A DNA stretch of 64,000 bases from Brevundimonas subvibrioides (GCF_027271155.1 NZ_CP114542.1:868001-932000), one strand, 5' to 3'; counted from the first letter of the stretch, positions 27,234 through 36,585 are shown. Made by a program: numbers and translations. Notes: generated from the sequence alone by a model not told the origin.

Positions 27234-30121
27234 GCGATCTGCCGCTGGGCCGGCGGATCGCGCCGTGCGGTCCGGTGGTCGATGCGAGCGCGGCAGAGCG
27301 GGCGCGCGAGCGGCTGGCCCCGCTGGCGGCCGAGGGTGGCTGGGGCGAGGCTCTGGAGGCTGCCTGGCCCGCCCTGGCTCCGGTGTTCGCGGCTTCGCCC
27401 TATCTGTTCGGTCTGGCCCGGCGCTGGCCCGACATCCTGCAGGCCGTACTGACCGATCCGGTCGACGACCGGCTGGCCGACGTCATCGCCCGCACCATCG
27501 CCCTGACCGGCGGGGCCGACGACATGCGGGCCCCCCTGCGGCACCTGAAGGCCGAGCTGCATCTGCTGACGGCGCTCGCCGATCTGGGCGGTGTCTGGGA
27601 TCTGGATCAGGTGACGGGCGCGCTCAGCCGGTTCGCGGATGTCGCCAGCCGCGCGGCCCTGTCCGGCGTGGCCGAGGACCTGCGGCGTCGCGGCAAGCTC
27701 CTGACCCCCGCCGCCGACACCCGAGGGCCCATCCCCGGCCTGTTCGGCCTTGCCATGGGCAAGCACGGCGCGTTCGAGCTGAACTATTCCTCCGACATCG
27801 ACCTCAGCCTGTTCTTCGATCCCGAGCGGCTGGCCCCCGTCCTGGCCGGGGGCACGGAGGCGCAGGGCTTGATGAACCGGGTGGCCCAGGGGGTCGCGGC
27901 CCTGCTGAGCGAGCGCACCGCAGACGGCTATGTCTTCCGCGTCGATCTGCGTCTGCGGCCCGATCCGTCGTCCACGCCGCCGGTCGTGGCCGTGCCCATG
28001 GCGCTCGATTACTACGAGAGCGTCGGCCAGAACTGGGAGCGGGCCGCCTTCATCAAGGCGCGCGCCATCTGCGGGGACTTCGAGGCCGCGACGGCGTTCC
28101 TGAAGGAGATGGTCCCCTTCGTCTGGCGACGCAGCCTCGACTATCAGGCCGTGCTCGACATCCAGTCGATCAAGCGACAGATCCATGTCCACAAGACCGG
28201 CGAGGGGCTGGAGGCGGCGGGTGCGAACCTGAAGCTGGGGCGCGGCGGCATCCGCGAGATCGAATTCTATGCCCAGACCCAGCAGCTGATCCTGGGCGGG
28301 CGGGACGCCGGCCTGCGCAAACCCCGCACCGTCGATGCGCTGGCGGCCCTGGTCGACAGGGGCCATCTGCCCGCCGAGGTCGCCGCCGGGATGACCGACG
28401 CCTATATCGAACTGCGTGGTCTGGAACATCGTATCCAGATGCTGGACGACGAACAGACCCACGTCCTGCCCGCCGATCCCGTCCGCCGCGCGGCCGTCGC
28501 GGCCCTGGCGGGGGCGGGCGACCTGGCGACCTTCGACGCCGGGGTGGAGGCGGTGCTGCTGGGCGTCAACCGGCGCTACGGGGCCCTGTTCGAGGGGGAG
28601 GAGGAACTGTCCTCGCCGTTCGGCAGCCTGGTGTTCACCGGGGTGGACAACGACCCGGAGACCCTGGCGACACTGCAGCGGATGGGGTTTTCGGACCCCT
28701 CGAACGTCGCCGACACCATCCGGTCCTGGCACCATGGCCGCATCCCGGCGACGCGGTCGGTCCGGGGGCGAGAGCTGTTCACCCGGCTGGCCCCGCGCCT
28801 GCTGACGGCGCTGGCGCGGACGGGCGCGGCGGACGCGGCCTTTCGTCGGTTCTCGGTCTTCTTTTCCGGCCTGTCGGCGGGCGTGCAGATCCAGGCCCTG
28901 TTCCTGAACCAGCCCGAGCTGTTCGAGCGCATCGTCGGTGTCATGGCCTTCGCCCCCCGGCTGGCCCGGACCCTGGGACGCTATCCGGCCGCGCTGGATT
29001 CCATGCTGGACGTCCGGTTCGAGACCGAGCTGGGCGTCAACACCGGCCTGTTCGACCAGATGGACGAGGAGGCGAAGGCCGCGGGCGACTTCGAGGGGGC
29101 CATGAACGCCGTGCGCCGCCTGCACCGCGAACAGGCCTTCCGTATCGGCATGCAGACCCTGACCGGCCGGGTCGGCCCACAGGCGGCGGGGAAGGGTTTC
29201 ACCAACCTGGCCGACGCTGTCCTGCGCACCCTGTCGGCCGCGGCCCTGACCGAGACGCTACGGCTGGGCGGGACCTTCCCCGGCGCGGTCGCGGTCATCG
29301 CGCTGGGCAAGGCGGGGTCTGGCGAGATGACGGCGGGGTCCGATCTGGATCTGATGACCGTATACGATGCGCCCGCCGATGCGGTGTCCGCGACCCGGGG
29401 CTGGTCGGCAGACACCTTCTATGTCCGCTTCACCCAGAGGCTGATCTCCGCCCTGTCGGCGCACACGGCCGAGGGCGGGCTGTACGAGGTCGACATGCGG
29501 CTGCGGCCGTCCGGCTCCAAGGGACCGGTGTCGGTCAGGCTGTCTGGCTTCAGCGCCTACTATGCCGGGGAGGCCGCGACCTGGGAGTTCATGGCCCTGA
29601 CCCGCGCCCGCGTCGCCTGGGCCAGCGACCCGGCCTTCGGGTCTCAGGTGACCCAGGCCATCGAGGAGGCCCTGCGCCGGCCGCGTCCGGGCGTCGATGT
29701 CGCCGCAGAGGTGCGCGCCATGCGCGACCTGATGGCACGCGAACGCCGCGCCTCGGGGTTCTGGGACCTGAAACTGGTGCCCGGCGGTCTGGTCGACGCC
29801 GAATTCGTCGGTCAGTTCCGGCAGTTGCAGGCTGCGGCAAAGGGCGGCGCGCTCGGCGTCTCGACGCTACAGCAACTCGCCTCCGACAAGGCCCTGCAGG
29901 AGGCCTGGGCCCTGCAGCAGGGTCTGTCCCAGCTGCTGGCCTGCGCCTTCGACGACCGCGCCGACGTCGAGGCCGAATCCGCCACCTTCCACGCCCGGCT
30001 GGCGACAGCGGCCGGCGAGAAGGACTTCAAGGCTCTGGTCCGGCGGCTGGAGCGAACACGCAAGGCGGCGCGCAAGGCCTTCGACAAGGCCCTGCCACCC
30101 CTCGGAGGACCTGCGACCTGA
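27230..30121 (+). CDS. glnE: GlnE, glutamine synthetase adenylyltransferase/deadenylylase
   Basis: Adds and removes AMP on glutamine synthetase in response to nitrogen status through PII. The 963-residue protein has two nucleotidyltransferase domains: the N-terminal one with ELNYSSDIDLSLFFD (near 185), and the C-terminal one with AGSDLDLMTVYDAP (near 705), with helical linkers between. Length matches the family. The start is GTG 27230, overlapping the kinase stop. The TGA overlaps the ATG of the ArsC-like gene. Confidence 0.97.
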   Translation: MSDLPLGRRIAPCGPVVDASAAERARERLAPLAAEGGWGEALEAAWPALAPVFAASPYLFGLARRWPDILQAVLTDPVDDRLADVIARTIALTGGADDMRAPLRHLKAELHLLTALADLGGVWDLDQVTGALSRFADVASRAALSGVAEDLRRRGKLLTPAADTRGPIPGLFGLAMGKHGAFELNYSSDIDLSLFFDPERLAPVLAGGTEAQGLMNRVAQGVAALLSERTADGYVFRVDLRLRPDPSSTPPVVAVPMALDYYESVGQNWERAAFIKARAICGDFEAATAFLKEMVPFVWRRSLDYQAVLDIQSIKRQIHVHKTGEGLEAAGANLKLGRGGIREIEFYAQTQQLILGGRDAGLRKPRTVDALAALVDRGHLPAEVAAGMTDAYIELRGLEHRIQMLDDEQTHVLPADPVRRAAVAALAGAGDLATFDAGVEAVLLGVNRRYGALFEGEEELSSPFGSLVFTGVDNDPETLATLQRMGFSDPSNVADTIRSWHHGRIPATRSVRGRELFTRLAPRLLTALARTGAADAAFRRFSVFFSGLSAGVQIQALFLNQPELFERIVGVMAFAPRLARTLGRYPAALDSMLDVRFETELGVNTGLFDQMDEEAKAAGDFEGAMNAVRRLHREQAFRIGMQTLTGRVGPQAAGKGFTNLADAVLRTLSAAALTETLRLGGTFPGAVAVIALGKAGSGEMTAGSDLDLMTVYDAPADAVSATRGWSADTFYVRFTQRLISALSAHTAEGGLYEVDMRLRPSGSKGPVSVRLSGFSAYYAGEAATWEFMALTRARVAWASDPAFGSQVTQAIEEALRRPRPGVDVAAEVRAMRDLMARERRASGFWDLKLVPGGLVDAEFVGQFRQLQAAAKGGALGVSTLQQLASDKALQEAWALQQGLSQLLACAFDDRADVEAESATFHARLATAAGEKDFKALVRRLERTRKAARKAFDKALPPLGGPAT

Positions 30122-30546
30122 TGGACGTCGTCATCTATCACAACCCCGCCTGCGGCACGTCCCGCAATACGCTGGCCCTGATCCGTCACGTCGGGATCGA
30201 ACCCCATGTGATCGAGTATCTGAAGACCCCGCCCAGCCGGGCCATGATCGTCGATCTGGCGGCGCGCGCCGGTGTTCCGATCCGGATGCTGATGCGCGAG
30301 AAGGAGGCGGCGTTCGCCGATCTCGGCCTGGGCGATCCCGGGCTGGACGACGACCGGCTGCTGGATGCGATCGAAGCGCACCCGGTCCTGCTCAATCGCC
30401 CGATCGTCGTGTCCGTCCTCGGCGTTCGGCTTTGTCGGCCGTCGGAAGCCGTCCTCGACCTGCTGCCGTCCGACGGCCTCAGGCCGTTCATCAAGGAGGA
30501 CGGAGAGGTGGTCGTCGATGCCTCCGGACAGCGCGTCCTGCCCTGA
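30121..30546 (+). CDS. ArsC-family arsenate reductase (glutaredoxin-linked)
   Basis: A 141-residue thioredoxin-fold protein with the ArsC signature HNPACGTSRNTLALI, where C12 is the catalytic cysteine, and the downstream NRPIVVSVLGVRLCRP with the conserved NRP arginine. Reduction of arsenate with glutaredoxin is the known family activity. No other ars genes are adjacent, and it is fused translationally to glnE (TGATG), so a different physiological role is possible. Confidence 0.9.
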   Translation: MDVVIYHNPACGTSRNTLALIRHVGIEPHVIEYLKTPPSRAMIVDLAARAGVPIRMLMREKEAAFADLGLGDPGLDDDRLLDAIEAHPVLLNRPIVVSVLGVRLCRPSEAVLDLLPSDGLRPFIKEDGEVVVDASGQRVLP

Positions 30547-30642
30547 CGACGGCCCCGCGACGGACTCCCGGGCGAGCCGCGTTGAATGTGTCGGTGGGCA
30601 ACACGGGGCAGCGCACGGCGCACCCCTTTCGGAGACGACATC

Positions 30643-31272
30643 ATGAGAAAGACCCTTCTGGCCGCGGGCGCGGCGAGCGTCCTGGCCATCCTCGCCGGAG
30701 CCGCCGTCGCCCAGACGGCGACACCGGCACCGCATGGCATGCGCGCGGATGCCAATGTCGACGGCCGTATCAGCCGTGACGAGTTCGTTCAGGGCCGGGT
30801 GGCACGGCTGACGGCCGTGGACGCCAACCGCGACGGCTCGGTCTCGGCCGAGGAAATGCGCTCCGGCTTCGACACCCGCCGCAACCAGCAGGTCTCGGCC
30901 CGCTTCGACACGGCCGACACCGACGGCAACGGCATGCTGAGCCGCGAGGAGTTCATCTCTGCTGCGGGTCAGCGCGGCGAGCGCGCCGGGCGTGGCGGCC
31001 ACGGGCGGGGTGGAGAGCATCGCGGCTGGCGCGGAGCGGGCAGGGGCGGTGCAGAGCGCGGCACGCGCGGACCGGTGGCCATCGCCGATGTCGAGGCCCG
31101 CACTGCAGCCGCCTTCGCCCGACTGGACCAGGACGGCGACGGCTATGTGACCGCCGGGGAGCGTCAGGCCGCCCGGGGCGAGATGCGCCAGCACCGCCAG
31201 GAGCGTCGGGCGGAGCGGATGGCCCACCGCGCCGCCGGAACCCCGTCGCCATCGACGGCTCCTTCGGAGTAG
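30643..31272 (+). CDS. Secreted EF-hand calcium-binding protein
   Basis: A 209-residue protein with a signal peptide ending AAVAQT (about 1-23) and four EF-hand-like loops: DANVDGRISRDEF, DANRDGSVSAEEM, DTDGNGMLSREEF and, after a Gly/Arg/His-rich spacer, DQDGDGYVTAGER. Calcium binding outside the cytoplasm is inferred. An ECF sigma factor gene starts 60 bases downstream, suggesting a link between this protein and that signalling cluster. The ATG at 30643 is chosen because it begins the signal peptide. Confidence 0.87.
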   Translation: MRKTLLAAGAASVLAILAGAAVAQTATPAPHGMRADANVDGRISRDEFVQGRVARLTAVDANRDGSVSAEEMRSGFDTRRNQQVSARFDTADTDGNGMLSREEFISAAGQRGERAGRGGHGRGGEHRGWRGAGRGGAERGTRGPVAIADVEARTAAAFARLDQDGDGYVTAGERQAARGEMRQHRQERRAERMAHRAAGTPSPSTAPSE

Positions 31273-31332
31273 GGTCCATGTCGGGGTCGACGATGCGCGT
31301 CCCACCGTCTCTCTTGTCCGGAAAGGGACCGA

Positions 31333-31893
31333 TTGGCTTCGATCGTCGACCCCGACGAGGACCTGGTGCGCCGCGTGGGTCAGGGCGACCCGGCGGCGAT
31401 CCAGGCCATGGTGGCCAGGAAGTTGCCGCGCATGCTGGCTCTGGCCCAGCGGATGCTGGGCGATGCCGGCGAGGCCGAGGACGTGGCCCAGGACGCCATG
31501 CTGCAGGCCTGGAAGCAGGCACCGCGCTGGCAGCCCGGCAAGGCCAGGTTCGACACCTGGCTGCACCGGGTCGGGCTGAACCTCTGCTACGACCGATTGC
31601 GGAAACGGCGCGAGGTCCCGATCGCGACGCCACCGGACCGGCCCGATTTGGGACCGGCGCCGGATCGGGGCCTGCTGGCCGCGCAGCTGGGCGACCGGGT
31701 CAACCGGGCGCTGGCGAACCTGCCGGAGCGCCAGCGCGAGGCCATCGTCCTGTGCCACTACCAGGAGCTGGGCAATATAGAGGCCGCCAGCCTGATGGAT
31801 ATCAGCGTCGAGGCGCTGGAGAGCCTTCTGTCGCGGGGCCGCCGGACCCTGCGCCAGACCTTGTCGGACCTGGCACCCGGCGCTGAACCGTGA
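31333..31893 (+). CDS. ECF-type RNA polymerase sigma factor
   Basis: A 186-residue sigma-70 family factor of the ECF type. Region 2 spans about 10-80 (LAQRMLGDAGEAEDVAQDAM, then FDTWLHRVGLNLCYDRLRK) and region 4 about 110-165 (LPERQREAIVLCHYQELGNI, then DISVEALESLLSRGRRTLR). The start is a TTG preceded by GGAAAGGGA. It overlaps the downstream membrane protein gene by four bases, the usual arrangement for a sigma factor and its anti-sigma factor. Confidence 0.92.
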   Translation: MASIVDPDEDLVRRVGQGDPAAIQAMVARKLPRMLALAQRMLGDAGEAEDVAQDAMLQAWKQAPRWQPGKARFDTWLHRVGLNLCYDRLRKRREVPIATPPDRPDLGPAPDRGLLAAQLGDRVNRALANLPERQREAIVLCHYQELGNIEAASLMDISVEALESLLSRGRRTLRQTLSDLAPGAEP

Positions 31894-32342
31894 CGGGCAT
31901 GAGGAGCGAAGAGATGGACGAGGCGAGGCTGCGTGCACTGGCCGATATCTGGGGCGCGGACCTGCGCCGGTGGCCCGTGACCGATGCTGCTGCCGCGCGG
32001 GCCTGGTCGGCGGCGAATCGACTCCTGGCCGAGCGGGCCCTGTTCGAGGCACGTCAGCTGGATGCCGCACTGGATACCTCGCCCCGGCCGGCCGTATCGA
32101 CCGCCTTGCGGGATCGGGTCATCGCCTCGGCGGGCACCGCCGGGCTGAAGGCGCGGGAAGGCCTGTCCGTCGCGCTGAAACGCCTGTTCTGGATCGGCGG
32201 GGTTGGCTGGGCCGCCGCCGCCTGCGCGGGCGTCGTGTTCGGTACCGCTCTTGGCAGCCAGATGGCGGCCGACCAGCAAACCGATCTGGTGCTGGAACAG
32301 GCGCTCGTCTCCGGCCTGGACGACACGTCGGTGCCGGGATGA
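31890..32342 (+). CDS. Single-span membrane protein, probable anti-sigma factor
   Basis: A 150-residue protein with about 100 cytoplasmic residues, one membrane segment (about 103-125, WIGGVGWAAAACAGVVFGTA) and a short periplasmic tail. No zinc-binding anti-sigma motif is visible. The anti-sigma role is inferred from topology and the four-base overlap with the sigma gene. The GTG at 31890 is used; in-phase ATGs at 31902 and 31914 are alternatives and would not remove any domain. It overlaps the next gene (ATGA). Confidence 0.7.
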   Translation: MTGMRSEEMDEARLRALADIWGADLRRWPVTDAAAARAWSAANRLLAERALFEARQLDAALDTSPRPAVSTALRDRVIASAGTAGLKAREGLSVALKRLFWIGGVGWAAAACAGVVFGTALGSQMAADQQTDLVLEQALVSGLDDTSVPG

Positions 32343-32857
32343 AGACTCGAACCCTGACCATCGTCCTCGGCGCGGCCCTGGCCATTTCGGTCGGTGTGAA
32401 CCTGTTCGCCGCGACCGCCGCCTATTCGGTCCTCTTGCGCCAGGACAGCGGCGAGCACCACCGGGGCGACGCGGATGGCACGGGTCGCCCGTCCAGCCGC
32501 GAGATGATCGACAGGCTGAGCCCGGAGGCCCGTGAGCCGGTCCGTCAGGCCCTGCGCGTCGCCGCCCGGCGTGCCCGTCCGGACTTTCAGGCCTCACGCG
32601 AGGCCAGGCGTCAGGCGATCGGGGCCGCATCGGCCGAGCCCATGGACGCCGCCCGCGTCGCCGCCCTGCTGGATCAGTCGCGCGCCGCCGAGGTCCGGGG
32701 CCGTGAGTCGCTGGAGGTCGACGCCGTCGCCATCCTTCAGACGCTGAAGCCCGCCGACCGGGCGGTGCTGGCCCAGATGCTCAATGCCCGCGGGCGCGGA
32801 GGGGGTCATGACCGCCGCGATTTTCCGGCTCCGCGTCCGAACACGCCTTCCGTTTAG
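32339..32857 (+). CDS. Spy/CnrX-like periplasmic metal-sensor protein
   Basis: A 172-residue membrane-anchored protein with an N-terminal hydrophobic segment (about 6-28) and a helical periplasmic domain of the heavy-metal sensor/Spy type (MIDRLSPEAREPVRQALRVA, then DAARVAALLDQSRAAEV and ILQTLKPADRAVLAQML). With the preceding sigma and membrane protein genes it matches the layout of Cnr-type signalling, in which such a protein senses metal. The metal is unknown. It ends convergent with the PleC-like gene, overlapping it by four bases. Confidence 0.78.
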   Translation: MKTRTLTIVLGAALAISVGVNLFAATAAYSVLLRQDSGEHHRGDADGTGRPSSREMIDRLSPEAREPVRQALRVAARRARPDFQASREARRQAIGAASAEPMDAARVAALLDQSRAAEVRGRESLEVDAVAILQTLKPADRAVLAQMLNARGRGGGHDRRDFPAPRPNTPSV

Positions 32858-35232
32858 GCCGCGCGCGCCTGCTCGACCTCGACCTGGGCGGGGCGACGGA
32901 TCGGGATGTCGAAGCTGACCGTCGTGCCTTCGCCCGGCGTGCTGGTCATGATCATCTCGCCGCCGTGCAGTTCGATCAGCGACTTGGTCAGGGCCAGGCC
33001 CAGCCCCGTGCCTTGCGTCGTCTTGGAATGCTGGCCCTCGACCTGTTCGAACGGTTGGGCCAGACGCGCCAGGTCGGCCTCGGCGATGCCGATGCCGGTG
33101 TCGACGACCGCGATCCGCATCCGCCCGATGCTCGCTGGCGCGATCGAGACGGTGATTTTTCCACCTTCCGGCGTGAACTTCACCGCGTTGGAGATCAGGT
33201 TCAGCATCACCTGCTTCAGGCCGCGATAGTCGGCCTCGATCTCGGGCACGTCGCCGGCCTCCAGGGTCAGGGTCAGGCCGCAGTCCTGGGCCTTGCCACG
33301 CATCAGCCGGATGGCCTCCCCGCAGACCTCGGACAGGGACACCGCCTCATAGTGCAGGGTCATCTTGCCGGCCTCGATCTTGGCCATGTCCAGGATGTCG
33401 TTGATCAGACTCAGCAGGTGCTGGCCGGACTTCAGGATGTCCTGGGCATACCCTCTGTATTTCTCGTGCCCCAGCGGGCCGAACATTTCGCCGGCCATGA
33501 TCTCCGAGAAGCCGTTGATGGCGTTCAGCGGGGTGCGCAGTTCATGGCTCATATTGGCCAGGAACTCGGACTTGGCCTGGTTGGCGGCCTCGGCCCGGGT
33601 CATGGCGATCTCGTACTTGCGGGCGAGCAGCGAAAGCTTCGCCTGGCTGGCCTCCAGCTCGTCCACGGTCTTGCGCAGGCTGTCGGCGGCGCGTTGACGC
33701 TCCACCTCCTGGCGACGGATGGCGGTCACGTCGGCGGCGGTGATGACGGTGCCGCCGTCCCCGGTGAAGCGCTCGGACAGCTGCAGGACCCGGCCGTCGT
33801 GCAGCTCGACCTCGCGAGCGCCGGCGCGGCCCTCGGGCGAGGGCCGGTCGGCCCTGATGGCCAGGGCGGCGATGCGGTTCAGTTCGTCCTTCTGGGCCCC
33901 CTTCCTGACCGCCTCGTCGGAGAAATTGAAGGCGTCCTTGAAGGCCTGGTTCCACAGGATCAGCCGGCCGAGCCGGTCGAACAGAACAAAGGCGTCGGAC
34001 ACGCTTTCGATGCCGTCGCGAAGGCGTCCCTCGGCCGCCTGGGCCTGGGCCTTTGCGCGGCGGGCCTCGGTGATGTCCATGGCGACGCCCAGGATCATGC
34101 CGTAGCCATCGTCGCCACGACTGCCCTGGGCCTGGCCCCGCGCGTCGATCCAGCGGGCACCTCCGCCCTCCAGGGGAACGGCGAATGTGACCTCGAACGT
34201 GCCGAAGGTCGCCGCCTGGCGAAGGGCATGTTCGACCAGATCGCGATAGCGCGGATGGATGCGCTCCATCACCCCGGCCGTCGTCACCGATCCTCCATCC
34301 GGCAGTCCGAGCAGGGCGGCCATGTAGTCGGAGACGTCCACGGTTTCGGCCACCAGGTTCCATTCCCAGACCCCGCACCGGGCCGCCTCGACCGCCACGC
34401 GGAAGCGCTGTTCGCTCTCGGCCCAGACCCTGGAGGTTCGCGACTGGCGCCAGCGCTGCATCGCGGCCAGGCCCAGCATCAGCACCCCCAGTCCGATCGG
34501 GGCGATCACCAGCCACAGATCGCTGATGAAAGCCGCCGCCCCCGTCGATCGGGGACGCCAGGCCACGACGACCAGCCCCGTGTCACCCACCATCGCACCT
34601 GCAGCGGTCAGAGGCGTGTCTCCGGTCTGGCCGGGCAGGGGCTTCCGGGCTCCGACGAGCGCGCGCGGGTCCAGGCCCAGCCACGCCTTCAAGGTCGCCG
34701 ATGTCCCGATGACGCGACCGTCCAGACCGACGAAGACCACACGATCGGCCCGGGGCAGGGTCGTGCGGGCGATCACGGTGCGCCCGTTGACGGCGTGTCG
34801 GCGCAGAATGCCCTGGGTCGTCGAGACGAAATCCTCTGGAGCGGCCCCCTTCACCGCCACACGGGCCCCGTCGGGTGCCGTCACCAGAAAGGCCGTCTCG
34901 GGGGCCACGGCATGGCCGGCCTCCACGGCATCCATGGGGCGGTCCGGTGCGCTGGCCAGGCGCCCGGCGACGACATCGAGCCCAAGCTGTGCCCGCCCCA
35001 GGGCCGCGTCCAGACGGGCAGCCGTCAGCTGGGCTTCGGCCACCAGGGCCTGTTCGCGCAGATTTTCGGCCTCGCGCGCCGGGCGCGTGCTCTCGCGGGC
35101 GAACAACAGGACATAGATGGCCAGACCCAGGGTCAGGGCCAGCACAAGCACCCTCGCCCATGCCGGCAGGCCATCGGGTTCGTCCGCGACGCGGCGGCCC
35201 GACTGCTGAATGCGGCGCTCTTTGCCCCGCAA
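32854..35232 (-). CDS. pleC: PleC-like cell-cycle sensor histidine kinase
   Basis: A 792-residue kinase. Membrane segments at about 24-44 and 240-262 flank a periplasmic domain; two PAS domains follow (about 280-395 and 405-515), then a short coiled segment, the H-box with H563 (NMSHELRTPLNAINGFSEIM) and an ATPase domain (NLISNAVKFTP, VDTGIGIAEADLARL, GTGLGLALTKSL). The H-box region closely resembles Caulobacter PleC, which controls DivK phosphorylation and polar development. Other PdhS-family kinases are alternatives. The start is a TTG, and no better start is evident nearby. Confidence 0.8.
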   Translation of the reverse strand: MRGKERRIQQSGRRVADEPDGLPAWARVLVLALTLGLAIYVLLFARESTRPAREAENLREQALVAEAQLTAARLDAALGRAQLGLDVVAGRLASAPDRPMDAVEAGHAVAPETAFLVTAPDGARVAVKGAAPEDFVSTTQGILRRHAVNGRTVIARTTLPRADRVVFVGLDGRVIGTSATLKAWLGLDPRALVGARKPLPGQTGDTPLTAAGAMVGDTGLVVVAWRPRSTGAAAFISDLWLVIAPIGLGVLMLGLAAMQRWRQSRTSRVWAESEQRFRVAVEAARCGVWEWNLVAETVDVSDYMAALLGLPDGGSVTTAGVMERIHPRYRDLVEHALRQAATFGTFEVTFAVPLEGGGARWIDARGQAQGSRGDDGYGMILGVAMDITEARRAKAQAQAAEGRLRDGIESVSDAFVLFDRLGRLILWNQAFKDAFNFSDEAVRKGAQKDELNRIAALAIRADRPSPEGRAGAREVELHDGRVLQLSERFTGDGGTVITAADVTAIRRQEVERQRAADSLRKTVDELEASQAKLSLLARKYEIAMTRAEAANQAKSEFLANMSHELRTPLNAINGFSEIMAGEMFGPLGHEKYRGYAQDILKSGQHLLSLINDILDMAKIEAGKMTLHYEAVSLSEVCGEAIRLMRGKAQDCGLTLTLEAGDVPEIEADYRGLKQVMLNLISNAVKFTPEGGKITVSIAPASIGRMRIAVVDTGIGIAEADLARLAQPFEQVEGQHSKTTQGTGLGLALTKSLIELHGGEMIMTSTPGEGTTVSFDIPIRRPAQVEVEQARAA

Positions 35233-35410
35233 GGCGCTCTCCCGGACAGGTCGCGGCCGTGTCCGGCGGGGCCGGGTGCGCGCGTTCTTGACGACGCCCT
35301 GGAATCTAAGCTGCGTCGCGGAATCCTGTCGAGGTCTGGTTAACGAAAGATGAGGGCGTGACGCCGAAACGTGTAACGGATTTCCGGACGGGATGACGCT
35401 GCGGATCCTG

Positions 35411-35503
35411 GAGCGCGAATCAGGCTCTCGCTCATCCCCAGAGGCTGATTCACGGCATCGGCGGAAGCGCGAAGCGATGCCACCTCAGCCGATCCGGCGC
35501 TAG
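35411..35503. repeat. CTAG-end repeat, partial copy C (right half)
   Basis: This segment matches the right half of the elements at 39796 and 55577, beginning at GCGAATCAGG and ending at CTAG 35500-35503. It keeps the CTGATTCACGGCATCGGCGG core but has lost two of the four GANTC sites. Its CTAG end provides the TAG stop of the minus-strand gene at 35500. The left module is absent. The rest of the gap up to the PleC-like gene holds two more GAATC sites and a TTAAC, but no clear promoter. Confidence 0.85.
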
Positions 35504-36084
35504 GCCGCGGCCTGTCCGGGCATCAGCGGCACGACGCCCTGGTCCACATCGTTCGGCGGCGTCGTGATCTGGGTCACGCCTTTCAGGATGTCATGCGCTT
35601 CCCGCGCCAGCTCCATGCCTTCGACCGTGGCGTCATCGGGGCTCTCGGACACCGCATCGATCAACCGCTGCGCCAGCTGCATCAGGCGGGGCGCGGCCAC
35701 GATCAGTCGGCTCTGAAACTCGATCTTCTGTGGGTCGCGGTCGTATTCCGCGCCCGGTACGCGCCAGCCGCCCCAGTCTGCCGCGTCGGTCACGACGACG
35801 GGATAGGTGCCGGGGTAGGGATGGTGCGCCACGTCCTCGGCCGTCTGCCACTTGTTGCGGGCGCGCAGCAGACGCCAGTTGCCGAGGTCGGCTCCCGCCT
35901 CGTCCTCGACCGGCCGGGTCAGTTCGCTGGCCTGGAATTCGCGCCCCAGGCCGACGTCATAGGTGACGCGCACGGGTTCCTCGAACCCCTTGGCCCAGAT
36001 AGGCTGAACCTTTTCGATCTGGGCCCATGCACCGACGCACTCGACCCAGACCTTCTGGCCCTTTTGAAACTGCGCGCGTGCCAT
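35500..36084 (-). CDS. Hypothetical 194-residue cytoplasmic protein
   Basis: No family is recognised. The N-terminal 60 residues (FQKGQKVWVECVGAWAQIEK onward) look like a small beta-barrel of SH3/KOW type. The middle is rich in aromatic residues (DAADWGGWRVPGAEYD), and the C-terminal part is helical (APRLMQLAQRLIDAV). ATG 36084 is chosen because AGGAG lies 8 bases upstream; an in-phase GTG at 36093 sits too close to it. The TAG stop falls in the end of the partial repeat. Confidence 0.72.
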   Translation of the reverse strand: MARAQFQKGQKVWVECVGAWAQIEKVQPIWAKGFEEPVRVTYDVGLGREFQASELTRPVEDEAGADLGNWRLLRARNKWQTAEDVAHHPYPGTYPVVVTDAADWGGWRVPGAEYDRDPQKIEFQSRLIVAAPRLMQLAQRLIDAVSESPDDATVEGMELAREAHDILKGVTQITTPPNDVDQGVVPLMPGQAAA

Positions 36085-36171
36085 TCTGGCCACTCCTGAT
36101 CGTGCCGCCTACCTTGCTCCAAGGCCATTGACGCACGGTGTCCAGACAGGGTGAAGCAGGCATGAAGGCGA

Positions 36172-36585
36172 TCATGCCGACGCCGAGATCGTCTCCAGCG
36201 CCACGCCGATGGATGTCGCCTTCACACGCGCCGACAGGTCACCCAGCGACACCACGCCAACGAGCTTCCCGTGCCGGTCCAGTACGGGCAGCCGGCGGAT
36301 CTGGCCGGAAGCCATCAGGTCCAGTGCGGACTTCAGGTCGTCGCTGTCGAGCACGGTGGTCGCCCCGGCGGTCATCACCTCGCTGACCGGTGCCGCTCCC
36401 GGCTTGCCCTGACCCGTTCCGCGCACGGCGATGTCGCGATCGGTGATGGTGCCGATCAGGGTGTCGCCGTCCGACACGGGCAGGAAGCCGAAGTTCCCCG
36501 CGCCCATGCGCGCCGCGACCTCCTGGATCGGATCGGCGGAGCGGGCGACCTGCACGTCCCTGCTCATCATATCCTTGATCTTCAC
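36172..36585 (-). CDS. Two-CBS-domain protein
   Basis: A 137-residue protein made of two CBS domains: the first at about 8-60 (MMSRDVQVARSADPIQEVAA, then GTITDRDIAVRG), the second at about 75-130 (VMTAGATTVLDSDDLKSALD, then VLDRHGKLVGVVSLGDLSAR). CBS pairs bind adenine nucleotides and usually act as energy or redox sensors. The GTG at 36585 is chosen because CGGAG lies 7 bases upstream; a longer in-phase frame adds a low-complexity leader. It probably acts alone, with no clear operon partner. Confidence 0.88.
   Translation of the reverse strand: MKIKDMMSRDVQVARSADPIQEVAARMGAGNFGFLPVSDGDTLIGTITDRDIAVRGTGQGKPGAAPVSEVMTAGATTVLDSDDLKSALDLMASGQIRRLPVLDRHGKLVGVVSLGDLSARVKATSIGVALETISASA

Noticed and set aside
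26285..29125. Long minus-strand frame opposite the kinase and glnE
   Set aside because: Low-complexity antisense shadow of clearly identified genes.
32965..35343. Long plus-strand frame opposite the PleC-like kinase
   Set aside because: The kinase on the minus strand has all catalytic motifs in order; the opposite frame has none.
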